The translations under genes were made by a program, and so were the position numbers. From assembly GCA_002695025.1 (NCBI GenBank), contig NZNV01000010.1, positions 186,001 through 250,000 of the forward strand: DNA of 64,000 nucleotides, given 5' to 3'. Under the pieces are notes generated by a model. That model was given only the letters and a program-made list of their open reading frames with translations, did not search any database and was not told the DNA's origin. This document shows positions 1 to 8,259 of this stretch, in pieces. Position 1 is the first letter of the stretch. Each line of letters starts with the position of its first letter. Origin of the DNA: Owenweeksia sp. (GTDB lineage Bacteria > Bacteroidota > Bacteroidia > Flavobacteriales > Schleiferiaceae).

Positions 1-1035
1 GTAGATGGTATGATACAGGCCGTACTGGAGGTGATGGAGCAGGATGATCCCGTAGGAAAGGAAAAGGAAAGCCGCAGGCTGGAGAACGGCCTGGAGATCA
101 TTAATAAAACGGCACCCTTCGGCACCATCATGATCATTTATGAATCGCGCCCGGACGTAACCATTGAAGCGGCTGTGCTGGCCTTTAAAGCCAACAATAA
201 GATCCTGCTGAAAGGCGGTAAAGAAGCCGTACACAGCAACGAAATATTAGTAAAATGCTGGCACGAAGCCCTGGCGGAACACGGCCTGGAAAAAGACTGG
301 ATACAGTTCCTGAAAATGAACCGTACCGAAACCCAGGAGTTCCTGCGGAACCCTACCCAAAAGCTGGACCTCATCGTTCCCCGGGGTGGTGAACGCCTGA
401 TCGGCTTTGTGAAGGAACACGCTCAATGCGCAGTGCTGGTGAGCGGACGTGGAAATAACTTCCTGTACGTAAGCCCCAATGCGGACTGGGACAAGACCAA
501 AGAGGTGATCCTCAACGCCAAAACGGATAAGATCTCCGGTTGCAACGCCCTGGATAAGGTGCTGATGGATGTGAACCAACCTGATTACGAACAGCACCTG
601 AAGGACCTTAACCAGATGCTGAAAGAGCATGAGGTAGAGGTATTGGTGGATGACACCGTACAAAAAACCTTATCGGATGAAAAGTCCATCCCGGATGAAA
701 ACACCTGGTACGAGGAATTCCTCGCCATGAAGATTTGTTTAGGTGCCGCGGATGGCCTGCACGATGCCATTGAAAAGATCAACCATTATTCCGGTGGACA
801 CTCGGCCACCATTATGACGCAGGACAACTACGAGGCCCAGGAATTTATGGAACAAGTAGACAGTGCTGCGGTATACCGCAACGCCTCCACCCGCTTTACC
901 GATGGTGGACAGATGGGCGTAGGTGCCGAATTGGCCATCAGTACCGACAAACTGCACCACCGCGGTCCCCTGGGCCTCAAGCAACTGGTGACCAACAAAT
1001 ACTATGTGTACGGTGATGGGCAGATTAGGAAATAA
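1..1035 (+). CDS. proA: Glutamate-5-semialdehyde dehydrogenase (gamma-glutamyl phosphate reductase), 5'-truncated by the window edge
   Basis: Catalyses NADPH-dependent reduction of gamma-glutamyl phosphate to glutamate-5-semialdehyde, the second step of proline synthesis, in the cytosol. The frame is open from base 1; the first in-window ATG at 10 is internal, because ProA is normally about 415 residues and 344 codons are present, so roughly 70 N-terminal residues lie upstream. Family landmarks are visible: the IYESRPDVT segment, the LKGGKEA segment, DLIVPRGGERLI, and the nucleophile region SGCNA, whose cysteine codon is at 541-543. The C-terminal TDGGQMGVGAELAIST and HHRGPLGL segments are also typical. 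The gene ends before a strong terminator. proB or proC may lie upstream but cannot be seen. Confidence 0.95.
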   Translation, partial: VDGMIQAVLEVMEQDDPVGKEKESRRLENGLEIINKTAPFGTIMIIYESRPDVTIEAAVLAFKANNKILLKGGKEAVHSNEILVKCWHEALAEHGLEKDWIQFLKMNRTETQEFLRNPTQKLDLIVPRGGERLIGFVKEHAQCAVLVSGRGNNFLYVSPNADWDKTKEVILNAKTDKISGCNALDKVLMDVNQPDYEQHLKDLNQMLKEHEVEVLVDDTVQKTLSDEKSIPDENTWYEEFLAMKICLGAADGLHDAIEKINHYSGGHSATIMTQDNYEAQEFMEQVDSAAVYRNASTRFTDGGQMGVGAELAISTDKLHHRGPLGLKQLVTNKYYVYGDGQIRK

Positions 1036-1060
1036 TTGAAGAAGCCGATAGATAAACGTT

Positions 1061-1090
1061 AAAACCCCGCCTGGTGCGGGGTTTTACTTT
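1061..1090 (+). terminator. Rho-independent terminator of proA
   Basis: A perfect 10-bp stem, AAAACCCCGC (1061-1070) and GCGGGGTTTT (1076-1085), with a CTGGT loop, 25 bp after the proA stop. It ends in a short T-rich tail. The A-tract on the other side could also let it work on the minus strand for the convergent GIY-YIG gene. Confidence 0.85.
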
Positions 1091-1103
1091 TTACACCAAC
1101 ACA

Positions 1104-1224
1104 GGGTCATCCTGAGCGGAGTCGAAGGAGGCCCGGCTTGGAGAGATAATTTTCAGTCATAACTGTCGCTCTTCGACTCCGCTCAGAGTGACAATTATTG
1201 TTTATTAGTAAATCAGGATGACCC
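1104..1224. repeat. Full-length copy A of a ~120-bp palindromic element with 12-bp inverted ends
   Basis: The outer ends are perfect inverted repeats: GGGTCATCCTGA (1104-1115) and TCAGGATGACCC (1213-1224). Inside, CTGAGCGGAGTCGAAGG (1112-1128) is answered in inverted orientation by CTTCGACTCCGCTCAG (1171-1186). A second full-length copy lies at 29341-29460, matching over its whole length, with shorter pieces at 1566-1589, 1663-1678, 1705-1780 and 33111-33139. The distal end overlaps the minus-strand GIY-YIG gene and encodes its last residues, GSS, and its TGA stop. Size and structure fit a MITE or REP-like element; no transposase is encoded. Confidence 0.85.
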
Positions 1225-1536
1225 TTTGTTTTGGTTGCTGGAATGAGTTTGATTTTTACAAACCGATAGATCTTTCAGCTTATCCCCATTCTTATCAATT
1301 AAAGCCTGTTTCTTAGCACGGGTCCAACCTTTGATCTTCTTTTCCCAGGCAATGGCTTGTTGAGGATCATTAAAGACTTCCGCAAAAACCAGTTCTAAGG
1401 GTCTGCGGGAATAGGTGTAGGCTTTGGGATCAGTTCCTTGCCGGTGTTGTTCCCATCGTAATTCCAGGTCATTGGTAATACCGGTATAATAGGATTGATC
1501 TGCACAACGTAGCATGTACACCCAGTAGGTTTTCAT
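1213..1536 (-). CDS. Small single-domain GIY-YIG nuclease-like protein
   Basis: A 107-residue protein starting MKTYWVYMLRCADQSYYTGIT, with the YVYxLxC...YxGxT arrangement of the YhbQ/UPF0213 type of GIY-YIG domain, then a conserved LVFAEVFNDPQQAIAWEKKIKGW segment. GIY-YIG domains cleave DNA; the function of the free-standing small forms is poorly known. I chose the ATG at 1534-1536. The frame is open further upstream to 1584, but those 16 codons read through a repeat fragment and precede the domain. The last three codons and stop lie in repeat copy A, and the upstream side carries another repeat fragment, so the gene is bracketed by repeats. Confidence 0.8.
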   Translation of the reverse strand: MKTYWVYMLRCADQSYYTGITNDLELRWEQHRQGTDPKAYTYSRRPLELVFAEVFNDPQQAIAWEKKIKGWTRAKKQALIDKNGDKLKDLSVCKNQTHSSNQNKGSS

Positions 1537-1565
1537 ATCATGAATATACAAAACCGTGGGTCGCG

Positions 1566-1780
1566 CTTCGACTCCGCTCAGCATGACCCGAATTTTGTTT
1601 TCACGAATTAAGTGGAGATAATTATCCCAAAAGGTTTAACGTAGAATTATTACTTTGTTAGGCTGAGCGGAGTCAAAGCTTGTTAGAGAGTTATTATGGT
1701 CTATCCTTCGACTGTTCCATCGCTGAAGCTATGGCGACATACGATCCGCTCAGGATGACCACAATTCTAGTCGAAGGAGG
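1566..1780. repeat. Cluster of partial repeat copies, one interrupted by a 32-bp insertion
   Basis: Three pieces of the repeat family occupy the gap between the GIY-YIG gene and the DUF4932 gene. At 1566-1589 CTTCGACTCCGCTCAGCATGACCC is almost intact. At 1663-1678 CTGAGCGGAGTCAAAG is a one-mismatch core. At 1705-1760 the core is split: CCTTCGACT (1705-1713) and CCGCTCAGGATGACC (1746-1760) are separated by 32 bp containing their own imperfect dyad, CCAT-GCT-AGC-ATGG (1717-1734). A further end, AGTCGAAGGAGG, lies at 1769-1780, four bases before the end of the DUF4932 gene. No gene is seen in this stretch apart from the GIY-YIG 5' side. Confidence 0.75.
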
Positions 1781-1783
1781 CAC

Positions 1784-2986
1784 TTAACCCGCCTTCAACG
1801 CCCTCACGCGACTATTTACCGTAGCCGTATCACTGCTTTCAAACACCTGCAACAACTCCGGGAAAAAGTCCTTCCATTGTGGATATTCTTCACGCCTGGC
1901 TTCATATTTCAGGATCTTTGCTTCCAACTCCGGCAGGAAAATAAAACCCTCCTGCTCAGTATGGTACTCACGCAGTTTTTGTTCCCGCTCCTCATCCCCC
2001 TGTAAGGCCGCAATGCGTATCTCCCCCAGGCGCACGCAACTTTCCACCACAAAACCCCACCAGTTACCTACCCCTTTGGTGGCCATTTTTTCGCGCAATG
2101 GATCGGTAAACAAATACGCTGAAGAATCAATCCTTTCCTTGTATTGTGATAATACCGGGTTTACAAAGGAATGGCTAAACTCATGCACCGTAAGAAAGCG
2201 CGCAGTGTATTCGTAGTCATAGCCATACTGTTGGTATTTCCCGGTATCCTGCACAGGCACCTCCACATAGGGGCTCATGATCTCGTACACCACGGTTTGG
2301 CCGTTTGTGGTAACCGGGGCGGCAATACCACGTGCTTCGTGCTCCTCTATAGGCCATATCTCCATCGGGCTGACTATCGCCACATATTCCACCCGCTCCT
2401 CACCATAATAGTCTTCCATGGCCCTGGTAAACCCTTTTGGTATGTGGGATTCCAATTCCCGGATAGCCCCCTGGTAAAAGTCAGCATGCGCCCGGTAGAA
2501 GTTCTGTAATTGCCGGATCTCATAAAAGTCATGTAGTTGAAGCAGGTAATCGGCAATAATACTTTTAAGTTCTTGCTTCTGTTTCGGATCTACAGATATC
2601 GATTCCGGCCATTCAAACGATCCGGGTTTTTGACCGGTTCCGAATTCCGGTAATTGCATCAGGATAGGCATGATAATATCATTGCCATAGTTATAGAACA
2701 CCAGAGTATCGCAAAAGCGGGCGGTAGCCCTGGCAAAACCTTGGTTTTCGGGTGCATTATAACGCTCCAGGGCTATATTAACCATAGGTTGATAAGCCCG
2801 GCAGGTATTAAGCTTGTAATTCTCCCATTGTGAATTGGTCTTACGGTAAGGTACCGCCAGCAATTCCGCCAGGAAATACGTTTCTATCGTTTGATTATAA
2901 CTTACCCGGAATTTTTCCGGGGCCTCTGCTTTACGGCAGGAAAATATAACGAAGGAAAAGGCAGTAAGGAGAAATAGTTTTTTCAC
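1784..2986 (-). CDS. DUF4932-type lipoprotein with HEFSH metalloprotease-like motif
   Basis: Resembles DUF4932 proteins, whose function is unknown. From a GTG start at 2986 it reads VKKLFLLTAFSFVIFSC, a clean SPII signal with the lipobox Cys at about residue 17, giving 400 residues. The frame is open to an ATG at 3049, but that would put 21 non-hydrophobic residues before the signal, so GTG is preferred. HEFSH (H268, E269, H272) is a zincin-type HExxH motif and is followed by SFVNP; a distal Glu or His third ligand is not obvious, so peptidase activity is inferred. The N-terminal half contains predicted helical LPEFGTGQKP and repeated Phe/Tyr-rich segments. It stands alone, next to the repeat cluster. 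Confidence 0.75.
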   Translation of the reverse strand: MKKLFLLTAFSFVIFSCRKAEAPEKFRVSYNQTIETYFLAELLAVPYRKTNSQWENYKLNTCRAYQPMVNIALERYNAPENQGFARATARFCDTLVFYNYGNDIIMPILMQLPEFGTGQKPGSFEWPESISVDPKQKQELKSIIADYLLQLHDFYEIRQLQNFYRAHADFYQGAIRELESHIPKGFTRAMEDYYGEERVEYVAIVSPMEIWPIEEHEARGIAAPVTTNGQTVVYEIMSPYVEVPVQDTGKYQQYGYDYEYTARFLTVHEFSHSFVNPVLSQYKERIDSSAYLFTDPLREKMATKGVGNWWGFVVESCVRLGEIRIAALQGDEEREQKLREYHTEQEGFIFLPELEAKILKYEARREEYPQWKDFFPELLQVFESSDTATVNSRVRALKAG

Positions 2987-3370
2987 GGGTGTCAATTGGT
3001 GTTCCGCTGAAAAGACACTGTAAGCTCCGGATAGAGTTGCCTCGCCCACACTTTAAATTACCCGTCTGAAAACAGATGGTAGATTCCTTAGGCCAAAGCA
3101 TACAATTCTATGGGTTCCAATAGGGCTGTTTTTTGATCTTTATACGGTACCCCAAGGTACCGGATCCTACAACTCCTTTATCTCCTGGTTCCCCTCAACC
3201 ATAGACAGGCGCCCGGCCGGATTATCCGTTAACAACAGGCTTTCGCGTTTTTCCACTATGCCTTCGATACTAAAAAAAGGCCAACAAAACCTTAGCATAA
3301 ACCATATTAACAAATTTTTAAGACCCTCATCTTGCCCGTATTGCAAAGCTGATGTAGTTTTGCCCCCCAA
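2987..3370. other. Divergent intergenic region with a small perfect hairpin
   Basis: 384 bp between the DUF4932 lipoprotein start and the next rightward gene. An open frame at 3167-3370 on the minus strand has no signal, domain or sensible start and is not called. A perfect 7-bp inverted repeat, CGGTACC (3145-3151) and GGTACCG (3156-3162), is present. A weak Bacteroidota-like promoter, TTG at 3333-3335 and TAGTTTG at 3356-3362, lies just before the next ATG at 3371; the -7 motif lacks one base of the consensus. Confidence 0.4.
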
Positions 3371-3778
3371 ATGATGAAAGCTTTTTCCAAATATGTTCTA
3401 ACGCTGTGCCTCTTGCTGGTAAGTGCCCACGGGCATATACATGCTTTTACACAGCCCGGAAATGCCTTTTATCCTTCAGCCGGAAAGCTGGTTCACCTGG
3501 CAGGTATGGATGCCGCAGGAAACCAGGTGTACATGGTGCAATCGCCCCTGTCCGGCTCCCAAAAAGACCTCAAGGCCGAAGTGGCCGAAAATGAGGTGGA
3601 GGAAAACGAAGTATCGTCCTCCAAAAAAACCGGAAGCAGCCACGCCCTTATGGCTACTGCAGCTACCCAGGTAGCCTGCCTGCTCCGCAATTGTAACAAG
3701 CGTTCCGCCTTTTCCAGGCATTTCTCTGATCTTACCTCACACAGGTGGTATATCCTTTTCCGGGTTTTCCGGCTATAG
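3371..3778 (+). CDS. Small secreted protein of unknown function ahead of the RND operon
   Basis: A 135-residue protein with a clear N-terminal signal (about residues 5-25, ending AHGHIHA), then a polar Glu/Lys/Ser-rich middle, and a basic aromatic tail ending TSHRWYILFRVFRL. I recognise no domain. ATG codons at 3371 and 3374 are both possible starts. It lies 157 bp upstream of the efflux adaptor on the same strand; a hairpin in between suggests it may be a separate or attenuated transcript. The signal peptide and codon pattern make it likely to be real. A role linked to the pump is only inferred from position. Confidence 0.55.
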   Translation: MMKAFSKYVLTLCLLLVSAHGHIHAFTQPGNAFYPSAGKLVHLAGMDAAGNQVYMVQSPLSGSQKDLKAEVAENEVEENEVSSSKKTGSSHALMATAATQVACLLRNCNKRSAFSRHFSDLTSHRWYILFRVFRL

Positions 3779-3786
3779 GATAAGAC

Positions 3787-3815
3787 CAGGCTTTCTAAAG
3801 CCTGAATTCCGTTTT
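3787..3815 (+). terminator. Hairpin between the small secreted protein and the RND operon
   Basis: A perfect 8-bp stem, CAGGCTTT (3787-3794) and AAAGCCTG (3797-3804), with a 2-base loop, followed after 7 bases by a run of T. This is a weak terminator or attenuator. Confidence 0.4.
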
Positions 3816-3935
3816 TGCCCGCTCAACCTTTTGTTTGATCCACAAGCTTAAGAACCGGGCGAGTGTGTTGTGCCGCGCACTTACTAAATCTATCGGCACC
3901 AAACCCTATTCGTTTTTTTTAAAGTAAAAATTATT

Positions 3936-5018
3936 ATGAGGAGAACGCTCATGTTCATGAGTTTGTGTGCATTATTGGGCCACACAAGCTGTCAATCAAA
4001 AGCAGAAAAAAAGGAAGCCGAAACCAAATTTTTGGTAACCAGCCCCATGCGAACAGACACCTCCATTACCGAGGAGTACGTTTGCCAGATCCATTCCATC
4101 AGTCACATTGAGCTGCGCGCTCAGGAACGTGGCTACCTGCAAAAGATTTATGTTGATGAAGGCGATTTTGTAAAGGAAGGTCAATTGCTCTTCCAGATCA
4201 TGCCACGCCTTTATGAAGCCGAATTCCAAAAAGCCAAAGCCGAGGCCAGTTTTGCTGAAATTGAATACCAAAACACCAAAACCCTGGCAGATAGCAACAT
4301 TGTAGCACCTAACGAGCTGGCCATGGCCCGTGCCAAGTTTGAGAAGGCTAAAGCCGAGCTGGCCCTGGCACAGGTGCACCTCCAGTTTACCGAGATCCGG
4401 GCACCATTTGATGGTATCATCGACCGTTTTCACGTAAGGCTCGGCAGCCTCGTGGATGAAGGCGACCTGCTCACCAATCTGTCTGACAACAGCCAGATGT
4501 GGGTGTATTATAACGTGCCCGAAGCCGAGTACCTGGATTACCGCTCTAACGTGCGCAAGGATAGCATTGTAGAGGTTAAGCTCCTCATGGCCAACAATAA
4601 GCTCTTTGAACACTCCGGTAAGGTGGAAACCATTGAAGCCGATTTCAATAACGAGACCGGTAACATTCCTTTCCGGGCGGTATTCTCCAACCCCAACCGC
4701 CTGCTGCGTCACGGGGAAACCGGTAACGTGCTGATGAGGGTTCCTCTTAAAGATGTGCTGCTTATACCGCAAAAAGCCACCTTTGAAGTGCTGGACAAAC
4801 GCTATGTGTTCGTTATTGATGAACATCACACCATCCACTCCCGGGAAATTGAAGTAGCGGCAGAAATGCCTCATATCTATGCCATTAAGAGCGGCTTGAA
4901 GGAAGGTGATAAGATCCTGCTGGAAGGCCTGCGCCTGGTACGGGAAAATGAAGAGATCGAGTACGAATTTGTGAAGCCTGAAAAAGCTCTTTCTGAGCTT
5001 GATCTGTACGCAGAATAG
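3936..5018 (+). CDS. RND efflux periplasmic adaptor lipoprotein (AcrA/MexA family)
   Basis: Bridges the inner-membrane RND pump and the outer-membrane channel. The N-terminus is a lipoprotein signal with the Cys at residue 19 (GHTSC). It is followed by the barrel-sandwich half EERGYLQKIYVDEGDFVKEGQ, a helical hairpin (about 90-150, rich in Ala/Lys/Glu), the second lipoyl half IRAPFDGIIDRF, a beta-barrel and a membrane-proximal domain ending around 345. Length 360 is usual for the family. The gene lies 22 bp upstream of the pump and belongs to one operon with pump and channel. No regulator is adjacent, so substrate and control cannot be read from context. Confidence 0.93.
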   Translation: MRRTLMFMSLCALLGHTSCQSKAEKKEAETKFLVTSPMRTDTSITEEYVCQIHSISHIELRAQERGYLQKIYVDEGDFVKEGQLLFQIMPRLYEAEFQKAKAEASFAEIEYQNTKTLADSNIVAPNELAMARAKFEKAKAELALAQVHLQFTEIRAPFDGIIDRFHVRLGSLVDEGDLLTNLSDNSQMWVYYNVPEAEYLDYRSNVRKDSIVEVKLLMANNKLFEHSGKVETIEADFNNETGNIPFRAVFSNPNRLLRHGETGNVLMRVPLKDVLLIPQKATFEVLDKRYVFVIDEHHTIHSREIEVAAEMPHIYAIKSGLKEGDKILLEGLRLVRENEEIEYEFVKPEKALSELDLYAE

Positions 5019-5040
5019 GTGAATCCCAAAAACTTAGATC

Positions 5041-8000
5041 ATGTTTAGCAAATTCATAAGACGGCCGGTCTTCGCCATCGTCATATCCATCATTATCGTG
5101 TTTGTGGGAACGTTGGCGATCAAGCAATTGCCTATTTCGCAATTCCCGCAAATTGCACCCACCACGGTGAACATCTTCATCGCCTACCCTGGCTCCAGTG
5201 CTGATGTACTGGTAAAATCCACCCTTATAACCCTGGAAAACGCCATTAACGGTGTGCAGGATATGCGCTATATGGCTACGGATGCCACCAGTGCCGGAGA
5301 AGCTACCCTACGTATCATCTTTGAACCGGGCACCGATCCCAACCAGGCGGTAATGCGGGTAAAAACCCGCGTGGACCAGGTTATGCCGCTCCTGCCGGAA
5401 CTCGTCCAGCGGGAAGGGGTAATTATTACCCCCATCCAGCCCAGTATGCTCATGTATGTAAACCTGTACAGCACCAATGAGAGCATGGATGAAAAGTACC
5501 TGTACAACTATGCCGATGTAAAAATGATCCCCGAGATCAACCGGATAAAGGGGGTGGCACGGGCACAGATATTGGGAAGCCGCAGGTACGCTATGCGCGT
5601 TTGGCTGAACCCGGACCGAATGCGGGCCTACAACATCTCCATTGACGAGGTGATGGAAGCCCTGCAGGAACAAAGCATTGTGGGCCGCCCGGGGCGGATA
5701 GGACAAAGCTCCGGAATTAAAGCACAGTCCCTGGAATATGTATTGACCTATAAAGGCCGCTTTAACGAACCGGAACAATATGAAAATGTGATCATCCGGG
5801 CTAATTCAGAAGGAGAAAGCATCCACCTTAAAGACATTGGCCACGTAGAACTGGACAGTGAGTTTTTTGATATCTACTCCAACCTGGACGGACACCCTTC
5901 TGCGGCTATCGTGCTGAAACAGAATTACGGCAGTAACGCCAGCGAAGTGATCAAAGAAGTAAAGGCCAGCCTTAAGGAGATGGAGGGTTCCTTTCCTCCC
6001 GGCATGGACTATAAGATCAGCTATGACGTTTCGCAGTTCCTGGATGCTTCTATTGAACAGGTGGTCCACACCCTGCGTGATGCGTTCATCCTGGTAGCAC
6101 TGGTAGTGTTTATCTTTTTGGGGGACTGGCGCTCTACGCTCATCCCCATCCTGGCGGTTCCCGTTTCCCTGATCGGGGCCTTCTTCGTGATACAGTTCTT
6201 TGGTTTGTCCATCAACCTGGTTACCCTCTTTGCACTGGTACTGGCCATCGGTATTGTGGTGGATGATGCTATTGTGGTGGTGGAAGCGGTACACGCCAAA
6301 ATGGAGGAAATGCCGCACCTTACACCTTACCAGGCGGTACGAAGGGTGTTAGGCGAGATCAGTGGCGCTATTATAGCCATTACCGCAGTAATGGTATCCG
6401 TATTCCTGCCGATCTCCTTCATGTCAGGCCCGGTAGGCACCTTCTACCGCCAGTTTTCCATCACCATGGCCAGCTCCATCGTGATATCCGCTATTATTGC
6501 CCTCACCCTTACCCCGGTACTCTGTGCTATGCTCCTGAAAAACCATCATGGTAAGGAACGTAAATCCAACTTACTTACCCGTGGGCTGGATGGTTTTAAC
6601 CGTGGGTTTGATAAACTCACCGGGCACTATGTGGGAGCCCTTAAAAGGATCACCAACCGCAAGTGGGTTACCTGGGGTGTGCTGCTCATCTTTTGTGCCG
6701 GTATTTTTATTGAAAACCAGATACTTCCTTCCGGTTTTATTCCTAGTGAAGACCAGGGAACCATTTATGCCATTATACAGACCCCTCCCGGAGCTACCCT
6801 GGAGCGGACCAATAAAGTTTCACAGCAACTTCAAAAGATCTGTGAAGAAGTGGAGGGCGTAGAGTCCGTTTCTTCATTAGCCGGTTACGAGATCATGACG
6901 GAAGGGCGTGGCTCCAATGCCGGTACTTGTCTTATCAACCTCAAGCCCTGGTCAGAGCGCAAGCATAGCGTTAAAGAGATCATGGAAGAGCTGGAAGAAG
7001 AATCCAGGGGACTGGGTGCCATCGTGGAGTTTTTTGAACCCCCGGCTATTCCCGGTTTTGGTTCATCCGGTGGTTTCTCCTTACGCCTGCTCGACAAAAC
7101 CACTACTACGGATTACCAGGACTTTGACCGCATCAACAAGCAGTTTATGCAAGATTTGGGTGACCGCCCTGAACTTAGCGGACTGTTTACCTTCTTTGCG
7201 GCCAACTACCCGCAATACGAGTTGGAAATAGACAATGACCTGGCCATGCAGAAAGGGGTGTCCATCGGCAAGGCCATGGAGAACCTCAACATCCTCATCG
7301 GTAGTACTTACGAACAGGGCTTCATCAAGTTCAACCGTTTCTTTAAAGTGTATGTGCAGTCCGACCCCAAATTCCGGAGATTGCCATCCGATATCCTGAA
7401 GATGTACGTGAAGAACGAGGAAGGGGAAATGGTACCCTATTCCTCTTTCATGAAGCTGGTAAAAACCCAGGGGCCTAACGAGATTACCCGTTACAATATG
7501 TACAATTCGGCCGCCATCCAGGGTTTACCCGCCAAAGGCTATACTACGGCAGATGCCATTCAAGCCATTCGCGAAGTGGCTGCCAAAAGCCTGCCTCGCG
7601 GCTACGATATAGCATGGGAAGGCCTCTCCTATGACGAGGCCAACCGTGGCAATGAGTCGCTGTATATCTTCCTGGTGGTATTGATATTTGTGTACTTCGT
7701 ACTGGCGGCCCAATATGAGAGTTTCATCATACCACTCTCGGTGATCTTCTCTTTACCCGTTGGGGTGTTCGGGTCCTTCCTGCTGCTGAAGGTAATGGGA
7801 CTGGACAACGACATCTATGCCCAGATCGGGCTGATCATGCTCGTGGGTCTGCTCGGTAAGAACGCGGTACTGATCGTGGAGTTTGCCGTACAGAAAAGGC
7901 AGCAGGGTATGACGATCTTACAGGCAGCCATTGAAGGCGCCAAGGTACGCTTCCGACCTATCCTCATGACCTCCTTTGCTTTTATTGCCGGTTTGATACC

Positions 8001-8259
8001 GCTTATTGTTGCTACGGGTGCCGGAGCTATCGGCAACCAAACCATTGGCGCTTCGGCCCTGGGAGGTATGCTTTTCGGAACCTTATTCGGGGTGGTTATC
8101 GTTCCCGGTCTTTATTTCATTTTCGGAAGCCTGGCCGATGGCAAAAAGCTGATCCGCGATGAGGAGGAAGGTCCTCTTTCCGAAGGTTTCGCCCTGGCCG
8201 ACCGATATACCGGTGAAGATGATGACAATTACCAAAAACCCTCTGACCATGAAAAGTAG
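5041..8259 (+). CDS. RND multidrug efflux pump, HAE1 family (AcrB/MexB-like)
   Basis: A proton-driven inner-membrane exporter of hydrophobic or amphiphilic compounds. Length 1072 is typical. It begins MFSKFIRRPVFAIVIS, the usual HAE1 start. TM4 carries the proton-relay pair D408-D409 in GIVVDDAIVVVEA, and TM10 carries K940 in GLLGKNAVLIVEF, matching the AcrB relay residues. Two large periplasmic loops lie at about 40-330 and 560-870. The last codons overlap the start of the outer-membrane factor gene by 11 bp, indicating translational coupling. The C-terminal tail is acidic. Family assignment is very secure; the exported substrate is unknown. Confidence 0.96.
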   Translation: MFSKFIRRPVFAIVISIIIVFVGTLAIKQLPISQFPQIAPTTVNIFIAYPGSSADVLVKSTLITLENAINGVQDMRYMATDATSAGEATLRIIFEPGTDPNQAVMRVKTRVDQVMPLLPELVQREGVIITPIQPSMLMYVNLYSTNESMDEKYLYNYADVKMIPEINRIKGVARAQILGSRRYAMRVWLNPDRMRAYNISIDEVMEALQEQSIVGRPGRIGQSSGIKAQSLEYVLTYKGRFNEPEQYENVIIRANSEGESIHLKDIGHVELDSEFFDIYSNLDGHPSAAIVLKQNYGSNASEVIKEVKASLKEMEGSFPPGMDYKISYDVSQFLDASIEQVVHTLRDAFILVALVVFIFLGDWRSTLIPILAVPVSLIGAFFVIQFFGLSINLVTLFALVLAIGIVVDDAIVVVEAVHAKMEEMPHLTPYQAVRRVLGEISGAIIAITAVMVSVFLPISFMSGPVGTFYRQFSITMASSIVISAIIALTLTPVLCAMLLKNHHGKERKSNLLTRGLDGFNRGFDKLTGHYVGALKRITNRKWVTWGVLLIFCAGIFIENQILPSGFIPSEDQGTIYAIIQTPPGATLERTNKVSQQLQKICEEVEGVESVSSLAGYEIMTEGRGSNAGTCLINLKPWSERKHSVKEIMEELEEESRGLGAIVEFFEPPAIPGFGSSGGFSLRLLDKTTTTDYQDFDRINKQFMQDLGDRPELSGLFTFFAANYPQYELEIDNDLAMQKGVSIGKAMENLNILIGSTYEQGFIKFNRFFKVYVQSDPKFRRLPSDILKMYVKNEEGEMVPYSSFMKLVKTQGPNEITRYNMYNSAAIQGLPAKGYTTADAIQAIREVAAKSLPRGYDIAWEGLSYDEANRGNESLYIFLVVLIFVYFVLAAQYESFIIPLSVIFSLPVGVFGSFLLLKVMGLDNDIYAQIGLIMLVGLLGKNAVLIVEFAVQKRQQGMTILQAAIEGAKVRFRPILMTSFAFIAGLIPLIVATGAGAIGNQTIGASALGGMLFGTLFGVVIVPGLYFIFGSLADGKKLIRDEEEGPLSEGFALADRYTGEDDDNYQKPSDHEK

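Noticed and set aside
1061..1224. A CRISPR-like array of short repeats
   Set aside because: The copies are few, in both orientations, with unequal spacing and no cas genes; a dispersed palindromic element explains them better.
1537..1584. Upstream extension of the GIY-YIG gene to an ATG at 1584
   Set aside because: The added 16 residues are translated from a repeat fragment (1566-1589) and precede the normal domain start.
3167..3370. 67-residue open frame on the minus strand between the DUF4932 lipoprotein gene and the next gene
   Set aside because: No signal, domain or plausible start; its 5' end abuts the neighbouring ATG and it overlaps the region holding the likely promoter.
3996..4874. 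292-residue open frame opposite the RND adaptor gene
   Set aside because: A typical antisense shadow; the sense strand has a complete adaptor with all family landmarks.
8159..8248. Upstream extension of the outer-membrane factor
   Set aside because: These 30 residues are out-of-frame reading of the RND pump gene and would bury the lipoprotein signal.
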